The translations under genes and the position numbers were made by a program. A DNA stretch of 64,000 nt from Sabellastarte sp. h YS-2021. Lineage: Eukaryota > Annelida > Polychaeta > Sabellida > Sabellidae. Location of the stretch: NCBI GenBank assembly GCA_964017235.1, contig OZ024935.1:7068001-7132000 (forward strand), read 5' to 3'. The stretch's first letter is position 1, and every line of letters begins with the position of its first letter. Under the pieces are notes generated by a model. It ran no database searches, was not told the DNA's origin, and was given only the letters and a program-made list of their open reading frames with translations. This document shows positions 21,601-33,799 of the stretch, piece after piece.

Positions 21601-24600
21601 CTAATTACTCACCTACTCAAAATGAGTAAATGCGAATTATCTCTAAAAGTATTGCAGATACCCAATTTTTCTCAAATTAATCATTCACCTACTTTTGGGA
21701 GAGCTTTCACTTGGTGAAGTTTCAGACCCATAGCTAATTACTCACCTACTCAAAATGAGTAAATGCGAATTATCTGTAAAATATTGCGATACCCAATTTT
21801 TATCAAATACTCATTCACCTACTTTTGGGAGAGCTTTCACTCTGTGAAGTTTCAGACCCATAGCTAATTACTCACCTACTCAAAATGAGTAAATGCGAAT
21901 TATCTCTAAAAGTATTGCAGATAGCCAATTTTTCTCAAATAACTCATTCACCTACTTTTGGCAGAGCTTTCACTTGGTGAAGTTTCAGACCCATAGCTAA
22001 TTACTCACCTACTGAAAATGAGTAAATGCGAATTATCTCTAAAAGTATTGCAGATAGCCAATTTTTCTCAAATTAATCATTCACCTACTTTTGGGAGAGC
22101 TTTCACTTGGTGAAGTTTCAGACCCATAGCTAATTACTCACCTACTCAAAATGAGTAAATGCGAATTATCTCTAAAAGTATTGCAGATAGCCAATTTTTC
22201 TCAAATAACTCATTCACCTACTTTTGGGAGAGCTTTCACTCTGTGAAGTTTCAGACCCATAGCTATTTATTCACCTACTCAAAATGAGTAAATGCTAATT
22301 ATCTGTAAAATATTGCGGATACCCAATTTTTATCAAATACTCATTCATCTACTTGTGGGAGAGCTTTCACATGGTGAAGTTTCAGACCCATAGCTAATTA
22401 CTCACCTACTCAAAATGAGTAAATGCGAATTATCTCTAAAAGTATTGCAGATAGCCAATTTTTCTCAAATAACTCATTCACCTACTTTTGGGAGAGCTTT
22501 CACTTGGTGAAGTTTCAGACCCATAGCTAATTACTCACCTACTGAAAATGAGTAAATGCGAATTATCTCTAAAAGTATTGCAGATAGCCAATTTTTCTCA
22601 AATTAATCATTCACCTACTTTTGGGAGAGCTTTCACTTGGTGAAGTTTCAGACCCATAGCTAATTACTCACCTACTCAAAATGAGTAAATGCGAATTATC
22701 TCTAAAAGTATTGCAGATAGCCAATTTTTCTCAAATAACTCATTCACCTACTTTTGGGAGAGCTTTCACTTGATGAAGTTTCAGACCCATAGCTAATTAC
22801 TCACCTACTGAAAATGAGTAAATGTGAATTATCTCTAAAAGTATTGTAGATAGCCAATTTTTCTCAAATAACTCATTCACCTACTTTTGGGGGAGCTTTC
22901 ACTTGGTGAAGTTTCAGACCCATAGCTAATTACTCACCTACTCAAAATGAGTAAATGCGAAGTATCTCTAAAGTATTGCAGATAGCCAATTTTTCTCAAA
23001 TAACTCATTCACCTACTTTTGGGAGAGTTTTCACTCTGTGAAGTTTCAGACCCATAGCTAATTACTCACCTACTCAAAATGAGTAAATGCGAATTATCTC
23101 TAAAAGTATTGCAGATACCCAATTTTTCTCAAATTAATCATTCACCTACTTTTGGGAGAGCTTTCACTTGGTGAAGTTTCAGACCCATAGCTAATTACTC
23201 ACCTACTCAAAATGAGTAAATGCGAATTATCTGTAAAAGTATTGCAGATGGCCAATTTTTCTCAAATAACTCATTCACCTACTTTTGGGAGAGCTTTCAC
23301 TCTGTGAAGTTTCAGACCCATAGCTAATTACTCACCTACTCAAAATGAGTAAATGCGAATTATCTCTAAAAGTATTGCAGATAGCCAATTTTTCTCAAAT
23401 AACTCATTCACCTACTTTTGGCAGAGCTTTCACTTGGTGAAGTTTCAGACCCATAGCTAATTACTCACCTACTGAAAATGAGTAAATGCGAATTATCTCT
23501 AAAAGTATTGCAGATAGCCAATTTTTCTCAAATTAATCATTCACCTACTTTTGGGAGAGCTTTCACTTGGTGAAGTTTCAGACCCATAGCTAATTACTCA
23601 CCTACTCAAAATGAGTAAATGCGAATTATCTCTAAAAGTATTGCAGATAGCCAATTTTTCTCAAATAACTCATTCACCTACTTTTGGCAGAGCTTTCACT
23701 TGGTGAAGTTTCAGACCCATAGCTAATTACTCACCTACTGAAAATGAGTAAATGCGAATTATCTCTAAAAGTATTGCAGATAGCCAATTTTTCTCAAATT
23801 AATCATTCACCTACTTTTGGGAGAGCTTTCACATGGTGAAGTTTCAGACCCATAGCTAATTATTTACCTACTCAAAATGAGTAAATGCTAATTATCTGTA
23901 AAAGTATTGCGGATACCCAATTTTTGTCAAATAACTCATTCATCTACTTGTGGGAGAGCTTTCACATGGTGAAGTTTCAGACCCATAGCTAATTACTCAC
24001 CTACTGAAAATGAGTAAATGCGAATTATCTCTAAAAGTATTGCAGATAGCCAATTTTTCTCAAATTAATCATTCACCTACTTTTGGGAGAGCTTTCACAT
24101 GGTGAAGTTTCAGACCCATAGCTAATTACTCACCTACTCAAAATGAGTAAATGCTAATTATCTGTAAAAGTATTGCGGATACCCAATTTTTGTCAAATAA
24201 CTCATTCATCTACTTGTGGGAGAGCTTTCACATGGTGAAGTTTCAGACCCATAGCTAATTACTCACCTACTGAAAATGAGTAAATGCGAATTATCTGTAA
24301 AAGTATTGCAGATAGCCAATTTTTCTCAAATAACTCATTCACCTACTTTTGGGAGAGCTTTCACTTGCTGAAGTTTCAGACCCATAGCTAATTACTCACC
24401 TACTCAAAATGAGTAAATGCGAATTATCTCTAAAAGTATTGCAGATAGCCAATTTTTCTCAAATAACTCATTCACCTACTTTTGGGAGAGCTTTCACTCT
24501 GTGAAGTTTCAGACCCATAGCTAATTACTCACCTACTCAAAATGAGTAAATGCGAATTATCTCTAAAAGTATTGCAGATAGCCAATTTTTCTCAAATAAC

Positions 24601-27600
24601 TCATTCACCTACTTTTGGCAGAGCTTTCACTTGGTGAAGTTTCAGACCCATAGCTAATTACTCACCTACTGAAAATGAGTAAATGTGAATTATCTCTAAA
24701 AGTATTGCAGATAGCCAATTTTTCTCAAATAACTCATTCACCTACTTTTGGGAGAGCTTTCACTTGGTGAAGTTTCAGACCCATAGCTAATTACTCACCT
24801 ACTCAAAATGAGTAAATGCGAAGTATCTCTAAAGTATTGCAGATAGCCAATTTTTCTCAAATAACTCATTCACCTACTTTTGGGAGAGTTTTCACTCTGT
24901 GAAGTTTCAGACCCATAGCTAATTACTCACCTACTCAAAATGAGTAAATGCGAATTATCTCTAAAAGTATTGCAGATACCCAATTTTTCTCAAATTAATC
25001 ATTCACCTACTTTTGGGAAAGCTTTCACTTGGTGAAGTTTCAGACCCATAGCTAATTACTCACCTACTCAAAATGAGTAAATGCGAATTATCTGTAAAAG
25101 TATTGCAGATAGCCAATTTTTCTCAAATAACTCATTCACCTACTTTTGGGAGAGCTTTCACTCTGTGAAGTTTCAGACCCATAGCTAATTACTCACCTAC
25201 TCAAAATGAGTAAATGCGAATTATCTCTAAAAGTATTGCAGATAGCCAATTTTTCTCAAATAACTCATTCACCTACTTTTGGCAGAGCTTTCACTTGGTG
25301 AAGTTTCAGACCCATAGCTAATTACTCACCTACTGAAAATGAGTAAATGCGAATTATCTCTAAAAGTATTGCAGATAGCCAATTTTTCTCAAATTAATCA
25401 TTCACCTACTTTTGGCAGAGCTTTCACTTGGTGAAGTTTCAGACCCATAGCTAATTACTCACCTACTCAAAATGAGTAAATGCGAATTATCTCTAAAAGT
25501 ATTGCAGATAGCCAATTTTTCTCAAATAACTCATTCACCTACTTTTGGGAGAGCTTTCACTCTGTGAAGTTTCAGACCCATAGCTATTTATTCACCTACT
25601 CAAAATGAGTAAATGCTAATTATCTGTAAAATATTGCGATACCCAATTTTTATCAAATACTCATTCATCTACTTGTGGGAGAGCTTTCACATGGTGAAGT
25701 TTCAGACCCATAGCTAATTACTCACCTACTCAAAATGAGTAAATGCGAATTATCTCTAAAAGTATTGCAGATAGCCAATTTTTCTCAAATAACTCATTCA
25801 CCTACTTTTGGGAGAGCTTTCACTCTGTGAAGTTTCAGACCCATAGCTAATTACTCACCTACTGAAAATGAGTAAATGCGAATTATCTCTAAAAGTATTG
25901 CAGATAGCCAATTTTTCTCAAATTAATCATTCACCTACTTTTGGGAGAGCTTTCACTTGGTGAAGTTTCAGACCCATAGCTAATTACTCACCTACTCAAA
26001 ATGAGTAAATGCGAATTATCTCTAAAAGTATTGCAGATAGCCAATTTTTCTCAAATAACTCATTCACCTACTTTTGGGAGAGCTTTCACTTGGTGAAGTT
26101 TCAGACCCATAGCTAATTACTCACCTACTCAAAATGAGTAAATGCGAATTATCTCTAAAAGTATTGCAGATAGCCAATTTTTCTCAAATAACTCATTCAC
26201 CTACTTTTGGGAGAGCTTTCACTCTGTGAAGTTTCAGACCCATAGCTAATTACTCACCTACTGAAAATGAGTAAATGCAAATTATCTCTAAAAGTATTGC
26301 AGATAGCCAATTTTTCTCAAATAACTCATTCACCTACTTTTGGCAGAGCTTTCACTTGGTGAAGTTTCAGACCCATAGCTAATTACTCACCTACTGAAAA
26401 TGAGTAAATGTGAATTATCTCTAAAAGTATTGCAGATAGCCAATTTTTCTCAAATAACTCATTCACCTACTTTTGGGAGAGCTTTCACTTGGTGAAGTTT
26501 CAGACCCATAGCTAATTACTCACCTACTCAAAATGAGTAAATGCGAAGTATCTCTAAAGTATTGCAGATAGCCAATTTTTCTCAAATAACTCATTCACCT
26601 ACTTTTGGGAGAGTTTTCACTCTGTGAAGTTTCAGACCCATAGCTAATTACTCACCTACTCAAAATGAGTAAATGCGAATTATCTCTAAAAGTATTGCAG
26701 ATACCCAATTTTTCTCAAATTAATCATTCACCTACTTTTGGGAGAGCTTTCACTTGGTGAAGTTTCAGACCCATAGCTAATTACTCACCTACTCAAAATG
26801 AGTAAATGCGAATTATCTGTAAAAGTATTGCAGATGGCCAATTTTTCTCAAATAACTCATTCACCTACTTTTGGGAGAGCTTTCACTCTGTGAAGTTTCA
26901 GACCCATAGCTAATTACTCACCTACTCAAAATGAGTAAATGCGAATTATCTCTAAAAGTATTGCAGATAGCCAATTTTTCTCAAATAACTCATTCACCTA
27001 CTTTTGGCAGAGCTTTCACTTGGTGAAGTTTCAGACCCATAGCTAATTACTCACCTACTGAAAATGAGTAAATGCGAATTATCTCTAAAAGTATTGCAGA
27101 TAGCCAATTTTTCTCAAATTAATCATTCACCTACTTTTGGGAGAGCTTTCACTTGGTGAAGTTTCAGACCCATAGCTAATTACTCGCCTACTCAAAATGA
27201 GTAAATGCGAATTATCTCTAAAAGTATTGCAGAATGCCAATTTTTCTCAAATTAATCATTCACCTACTTTTGGGAGAGCTTTCACTTGGTGAAGTTTCAG
27301 ACCCATAGCTAATTACTCGCCTACTCAAAATGAGTAAATGCGAATTATCTCTAAAAGTATTGCAGATAGCCAATTTTTCTCAAATAACTCATTCACCTAC
27401 TTTTGGGAGAGCTTTCACTCTGTGAAGTTTCAGACCCATAGCTATTTATTCACCTACTCAAAATGAGTAAATGCTAATTATCTGTAAAATATTGCGATAC
27501 CCAATTTTTATCAAATACTCATTCATCTACTTGTGGGAGAGCTTTCACATGGTGAAGTTTCAGACCCATAGCTAATTACTCACCTACTCAAAATGAGTAA

Positions 27601-30070
27601 ATGCGAATTATCTCTAAAAGTATTGCAGATAGCCAATTTTTCTCAAATAACTCATTCACCTACTTTTGGGAGAGCTTTCACTCTGTGAAGTTTCAGACCC
27701 ATAGCTAATTACTCACCTACTGAAAATGAGTAAATGCGAATTATCTCTAAAAGTATTGCAGATAGCCAATTTTTCTCAAATTAATCATTCACCTACTTTT
27801 GGGAGAGCTTTCACTTGGTGAAGTTTCAGACCCATAGCTAATTACTCACCTACTCAAAATGAGTAAATGCGAATTATCTCTAAAAGTATTGCAGATAGCC
27901 AATTTTTCTCAAATAACTCATTCACCTACTTTTGGGAGAGCTTTCACTTGATGAAGTTTCAGACCCATAGCTAATTACTCACCTACTCAAAATGAGTAAA
28001 TGCGAATTATCTCTAAAAGTATTGCAGATAGCCAATTTTTCTCAAATAACTCATTCACCTACTTTTGGGAGAGCTTTCACTCTGTGAAGTTTCAGACCCA
28101 TAGCTAATTACTCACCTACTGAAAATGAGTAAATGCAAATTATCTCTAAAAGTATTGCAGATAGCCAATTTTTCTCAAATAACTCATTCACCTACTTTTG
28201 GCAGAGCTTTCACTTGGTGAAGTTTCAGACCCATAGCTAATTACTCACCTACTGAAAATGAGTAAATGTGAATTATCTCTAAAAGTATTGCAGATAGCCA
28301 ATTTTTCTCAAATAACTCATTCACCTACTTTTGGGAGAGCTTTCACTTGGTGAAGTTTCAGACCCATAGCTAATTACTCACCTACTCAAAATGAGTAAAT
28401 GCGAAGTATCTCTAAAGTATTGCAGATAGCCAATTTTTCTCAAATAACTCATTCACCTACTTTTGGGAGAGTTTTCACTCTGTGAAGTTTCAGACCCATA
28501 GCTAATTACTCACCTACTCAAAATGAGTAAATGCGAATTATCTCTAAAAGTATTGCAGATACCCAATTTTTCTCAAATTAATCATTCACCTACTTTTGGG
28601 AGAGCTTTCACTTGGTGAAGTTTCAGACCCATAGCTAATTACTCACCTACTCAAAATGAGTAAATGCGAATTATCTGTAAAAGTATTGCAGATGGCCAAT
28701 TTTTCTCAAATAACTCATTCACCTACTTTTGGGAGAGCTTTCACTCTGTGAAGTTTCAGACCCATAGCTAATTACTCACCTACTCAAAATGAGTAAATGC
28801 GAATTATCTCTAAAAGTATTGCAGATAGCCAATTTTTCTCAAATAACTCATTCACCTACTTTTGGCAGAGCTTTCACTTGGTGAAGTTTCAGACCCATAG
28901 CTAATTACTCACCTACTGAAAATGAGTAAATGCGAATTATCTCTAAAAGTATTGCAGATAGCCAATTTTTCTCAAATTAATCATTCACCTACTTTTGGGA
29001 GAGCTTTCACTTGGTGAAGTTTCAGACCCATAGCTAATTACTCGCCTACTCAAAATGAGTAAATGCGAATTATCTCTAAAAGTATTGCAGATAGCCAATT
29101 TTTCTCAAATAACTCATTCACCTACTTTTGGGAGAGCTTTCACTCTGTGAAGTTTCAGACCCATAGCTATTTATTCACCTACTCAAAATGAGTAAATGCT
29201 AATTATCTGTAAAATATTGCGGATACCCAATTTTTATCAAATACTCATTCATCTACTTGTGGGAGAGCTTTCACATGGTGAAGTTTCAGACCCATAGCTA
29301 ATTACTCACCTACTCAAAATGAGTAAATGCGAATTATCTCTAAAAGTATTGCAGATAGCCAATTTTTCTCAAATAACTCATTCACCTACTTTTGGGAGAG
29401 CTTTCACTCTGTGAAGTTTCAGACCCATAGCTAATTACTCACCTACTGAAAATGAGTAAATGCGAATTATCTCTAAAAGTATTGCAGATAGCCAATTTTT
29501 CTCAAATTAATCATTCACCTACTTTTGGGAGAGCTTTCACTTGGTGAAGTTTCAGACCCATAGCTAATTACTCACCTACTCAAAATGAGTAAATGCGAAT
29601 TATCTCTAAAAGTATTGCAGATAGCCAATTTCTCTCAAATAACTCATTCACCTACTTTTGGGAGAGCTTTCACTCTGTGAAGTTTCAGACCCATAGCTAT
29701 TTATTCACCTACTCAAAATGAGTAAATGCTAATTATCTGTAAAATATTGCGGATACCCAATTTTTGTCAAATACTCATTCATCTACTTGTGGGAGAGCTT
29801 TCACATGGTGAAGTTTCAGACCCATAGCTAATTACTCACCTACTCAAAATGAGTAAATGCGAATTATCTCTAAAAGTATTGCAGATAGCCAATTTTTCTC
29901 AAATAACTCATTCACCTACTTTTGGGAGAGCTTTCACTCTGTGAAGTTTCAGACCCATAGATAGTTATTCACCTACTCAAAATGAATAAATGTGAATTAT
30001 CTCTTAATAGTATTGCAGATAGCCAATTTTTCTCAAATAACTCATTCACCTACTTTTGGAAGACCTTTCA
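18643..30070 (+). repeat. 133-bp satellite array, about 86 copies, with higher-order structure
   Basis: The landmark gagctttcac recurs at 18643, 18776 and 18909, 133 bp apart, and continues without interruption to about 30062. Lines: agtttcagacccatagctaa, ttactcacctactcaaaatg, aaaagtattgcagatagcc. Variants (ctactgaaaatg, ctctgtgaag, ggcagagc, gcgaagtatct with a 1-2 base deletion, tattgcgatac) recur in a shared order. No ORF spans the array. Unit similarity is very high in the middle and lower at both edges (18640-19000 and 29960-30070), as expected for unequal exchange. Confidence 0.95.
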
Positions 30071-30599
30071 CACATGAAAATGAAAAATTGTGAATATCTC
30101 GGAAAAGCTATTTCTTCTGCTTTAATGCTCGGCGGGAGATACACACCACGGCAGTGGTCTTGACAAAAGTTTTGTCTCCCCAAAAATGGTGGCCATTTTG
30201 AATTTTCAAAGTTTTTGCAAAACACAAAAATGCTTATATCTCGAAAACCGTGCTATATGGAGCGAACTCAACAAAATTTTGGACCTGCTGGGTATCTCTG
30301 CAGAGTAGCCATGCCAATTTTCAAAATATTTTTGTCTCGCCAAATATAGCGGACATTTTTAATTTTTTTATTTTTTGCAAAACACAAAAATGCTTATATC
30401 TTGAAAACCGTGCTAGATAGAGCAGACTGCGCTGACTTTGGTTGCCACAACAGTATAAGGCTAGAAACGAAGCATTTTCTTAATACTTTAACACTCACCT
30501 TTATATCCTTTTTGGGACGCTTTGTTTTTGCTATGCAAAAACATTATCTTTTTTTTTTGTGAGTGATCCTCTAGTTAATTAAATAAATGAGTAATTGGC

Positions 30600-32050
30600 T
30601 ATTTTGAATACTGAAAAAGGCAAATGTGCGCATATCTCCTAAACCGTGCGAGATAGAGCGATTTCGTCAAAATTTTCGACCCACAGGGCATCTAAGGAAT
30701 GGACTCTTTGCAGTTTTAAAAAAATTTTCCCCTTCTCAAAAATGGCGGCCATTTTGAATTTTCGAATTTTTGCCAAAAATGGCAAAACACAAATTTGCTT
30801 CTATCTCCTTAACTGTGCGAGATAGAGCAATTTCGTCCAAATTTTCAACCCACAGGGTATCTGAGCATTGTACTCTTGGCAATTTTCAAAAAATTTTCCC
30901 CTCCCCAAAAATGGCGCCCATTTTGAATTTTTGCCAAATATGGCAAAACACAAATTTGCATCTATCTCCTTAACCGTGCAAAATTTTCGACCCACAGGGT
31001 ATCTAAGGAATGTAATCTTTGCAGTTTTCAAAAAATTTTCCCCTCCCCAAAAATGGCGGCCATTTGAATTTTTGAATATTTGCCAAAAATGGCAAAACAC
31101 AAATTTGCTTCTATCTCCTTAACCGTGCGAGATAGAGCGATTTCGGCAAAATTTTCAACCCATAAGGTATCTGAGCATCATACTCTTGGCAATTTTTAAA
31201 AAATTTTCCCCTCCCCAAAAATGGCGGCCATTTTAAATTTTTGAATTTTTCCCAAAAATGGCAAAACACAAATTTGCTTCTATCTCCTTAACCGTGTGAG
31301 ATAGAGCGATTTCATCGAAATTTTCGACCCACAGGGTATCTAAGGAATGTACTCTTTGCAATTTTCAAAAAATTTTCCCCTCCCCAAAAATGGCGGCCAT
31401 TTTGAATTTTTGCCAAAAATGGCAAAACACAAATTTGCTTCTGTCTCCTTAACCGTGCGAGATAGAACGATTTCGTCGAAAGTTTCAACCCATCGAGTAT
31501 CTGAGCATTGTACTCTTGGCAATTTAAAAAAAATTTTCCCCTCCCCAAAAATGGCGGCCATTTTAAATTTTCGAATTTTTCCCAAAAATGGCAAAACACA
31601 AATTTGCAAAATTTTCCCCTTCTCAAAAATAGCGACCATTTTGAATTTTCGAATTTTTGCCAAAAATTGCAAAACACAAATTTGCTTCTATCTCCTTAAC
31701 CGTGCGAGATAGAGCGATTTCGTCGAAATTTTCGACCAACAGGGTATCTAAGGAATGTACTCTTTGCAATTTTCAAAAAATTTTCCCCTCCCCAAAAATG
31801 GCCGCCATTTTGAATTTTCGAAAATTTGCCTTAACCATGCAAAATAGAGTTATTTCGGTGAAATTTTCGACCCATAGGGTATCTAACAAATGTACTTTTG
31901 GCAATTTTCAAAAAAATTTCCTCTTCTCAAAAATGGCGGCCATTTTGAATTTTCAAATTTTTCCCAAAAATAGAAAAACAGAAATTTTCTTCTATCTTCT
32001 TAACCGTGCAATATAGAGTGATTTCGTCAAAATTTTCGACCCAACCAATG
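30600..32050 (+). repeat. About 160-bp tandem array of the ATGGCGGC type
   Basis: About nine irregular units share cgtgcgagatagagcgattt, cgacccacagggtatct, ttttcccctccccaaaaatg and gcggccattttgaattt. Units vary in length through deletions (30930-31010 and 31600-31625 are short forms). Long ORFs on both strands (31312-31677, 31347-31712, 31657-32016) arise from the repeat and are not genes. Confidence 0.85.
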
Positions 32051-32389
32051 CAAAAAGGCATGAAGCTGAAATAATTTACATGTACACTAATAAATATTTA
32101 ACCATCATTGATATATTTCACAAATGAAACAGGGTGTTGTAAGACTGCTGTACAATTTTGGCAAAAGGTTCATGGGGTGGACATTACATATGATAATGTG
32201 TGTTCTTCTATGCTATCCTGTTTCTATTCATGTGTCGCAGCTACTATCCACAGGGCGTCCTATTTCTAGTTTTTCTCAAAAATTGCAAAACACAAAAGTG
32301 CTTATATCTCGAAAACCGTGCTAGATAGAGCAGACTACACAGACTTTGGTTGCCACAACAGTATAAGGCTAAAAGCATTGAGCATTCAC

Positions 32390-32512
32390 CTATATATCCT
32401 TTTCAGGACGCTTTGTTTTTGCTGTGCAAAAACATTATCTTTTTTTTACAAGTGATCCTCTAGTTTATATTTATATATAATATAAATATTTTTTTTGCAA
32501 GTGATCCTCTAG
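32390..32512 (+). mobile_element. Family 1 3' terminus, duplicated
   Basis: The sequence aggacgctttgtttttgctg, a hairpin with gcaaaaac, and gtgatcctCTAG (32460-32463) repeat the 3' end of element D. After 28 bases of flanking sequence (tttatatttatatataat...), a second caagtgatcctCTAG ends at 32512 and is again followed by tttatatttatatgtaat. The matching 5' end of this outer element was not identified; the array at 15915-17473 and 30600-32050 may be its core. Confidence 0.65.
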
Positions 32513-33391
32513 TTTATATTTATATGTAATATAAATATTTATACAAAATTCGTGGCCAACTATGGAGAAAAATGATTTTGTGAATTCCAACTTTAGTGAA
32601 TTTTATAATGCTGTGAGTAGTCAATCTAGAAGTTAAAACCCCAGTTTTGTTTCACATGCTTTTTTGAAATTTTGTACATTTGATTCTATACACCAAATAT
32701 TCTAAGAATATTTCTTCTCAAAAATGGCTTGTCAAATGACTGTAATTCATAAGCACAAAAATGGGCCTTTTCTTGCCTAATAGTCACCCTCTGTGGGCCG
32801 AAAGTGTTCGTATAAACATCAATAGTGTTTTTAGTGATACGAGTAATAATCCCATTTCATTTTGTTATCACTGAAATCATGAAATCTGTAAACTTCAAGA
32901 ACTTGTTATTGAACAGATACCGTAGTATGGTTTTAGACTTTCTAATGACCAATACTTCATCAAACAATAAACAATTTGGTGAAATCTTTCAAATCTGCTG
33001 TTACAATTTAATTGTTAATCTCCAATCCATAAAATCCAGTGAATTGACAAGAAATTTTGTGAAAAAAAGTGATAATTTTGAAACTAATATCAGTTCCTCA
33101 TGTCTTATAAAATAACTCTCAAAATGTTAGTGCTTTTGTTACTCAAAATATCCAGTTTTTTCCACATTTAATTTCTTCTATTTCACTGAAATGATTAGAC
33201 AACAGTGCTTCTTGTCACTTTTCCATGCTATCACATGCAATGTTAATCTTGTTTCTAGCCTGTGAAATTGATCAGGAGAAAGTGTAGCATGTGCCTTCAA
33301 CATTTGACCTTGGCTGTGCTAGAATGTTAGATATATTGACATATTTATGATGTCAAAGACATAAAGATTGCTGCGTGTGATTATTATATAA
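32513..33391 (+). repeat. Dispersed repeat X, copy 2, left part
   Basis: Aligns with copy 1 from 14536 onward (tttatatttat, ggccaacta, caagaac) to gattattatataatta at 33379-33394, where the third-family element interrupts it. Its left edge coincides exactly with the CTAG end at 32512. ORF 32825-33115 is not supported. Confidence 0.75.
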
Positions 33392-33437
33392 TTATATCCC
33401 CAGACGAAAGTCGGGGATATATTGGATTCAGGTCCGT

Positions 33438-33463
33438 CGCGCCGCCGCCGCCGCCGCCGCCGT
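33438..33463 (+). repeat. (CCG)n microsatellite near the family 3 5' end
   Basis: About eight CCG units follow ggtccgtcgcg. Similar short ccgccgcc boxes occur at the same relative place in elements D (17524), E (47706) and F (61971). Confidence 0.9.
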
Positions 33464-33799
33464 AGAAATTTCCTTGTGGACGCGATAACTCAAAAACAAA
33501 TTAATATTTTTTTTTCAAACTTGGTACACATGTTAAGGGTGCCCAAAGGAAGATCCCTATTTTAAGGTGACCTTAAACTGCCAGTAAAAAAGAACTTATG
33601 GCCACCTTAAGGTCAGAAATTGGACTTTTGGCCACTTAGAGCCCTGTAGGTCACAAACTATGATGCTCAGCTGGCTGAAATTTTACCTGACAACACATTA
33701 ATATGTTCTTAGTACATGTGCCGAAAATCACGACTTTAAGTTGAGGAGAAAATTGTGTTTGAGGCCCATAAATACCCCCACTTGGGGATTTTTTGCTAT

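Larger units (their letters stand above)
17474..30574 (+). mobile_element. Element D: 13.1-kb satellite-bearing element (family 1)
   Basis: The 5' end has a perfect hairpin with arms AAGCGTCCC and GGGACGCTT around a GCAA loop (17476-17497), then a ccgccggctccgc box. The 3' end has GGGACGCTT (30514-30522, inverted with respect to the 5' arm), a hairpin GTTTTTGC-TAT-GCAAAAAC (30524-30542) and the terminus gtgatcctCTAG followed by T. Inside are a 400-bp left flank, about 4.5 copies of a 169-bp repeat, about 86 copies of a 133-bp repeat, and a right module shared with element E (ggcgggagatacacacc). The ends match elements E and F, which supports treating the whole block as one element. A later nested insertion cannot be ruled out. 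Confidence 0.65.

Noticed and set aside
18643-30070. CRISPR array
   Set aside because: The unit is a contiguous 133-bp tandem repeat with no unique spacers, in a eukaryotic intron.
30770-32016. ORFs of 84-121 codons on both strands
   Set aside because: Both strands are open over the same 160-bp repeat and the peptides only mirror the repeat words. Not coding.
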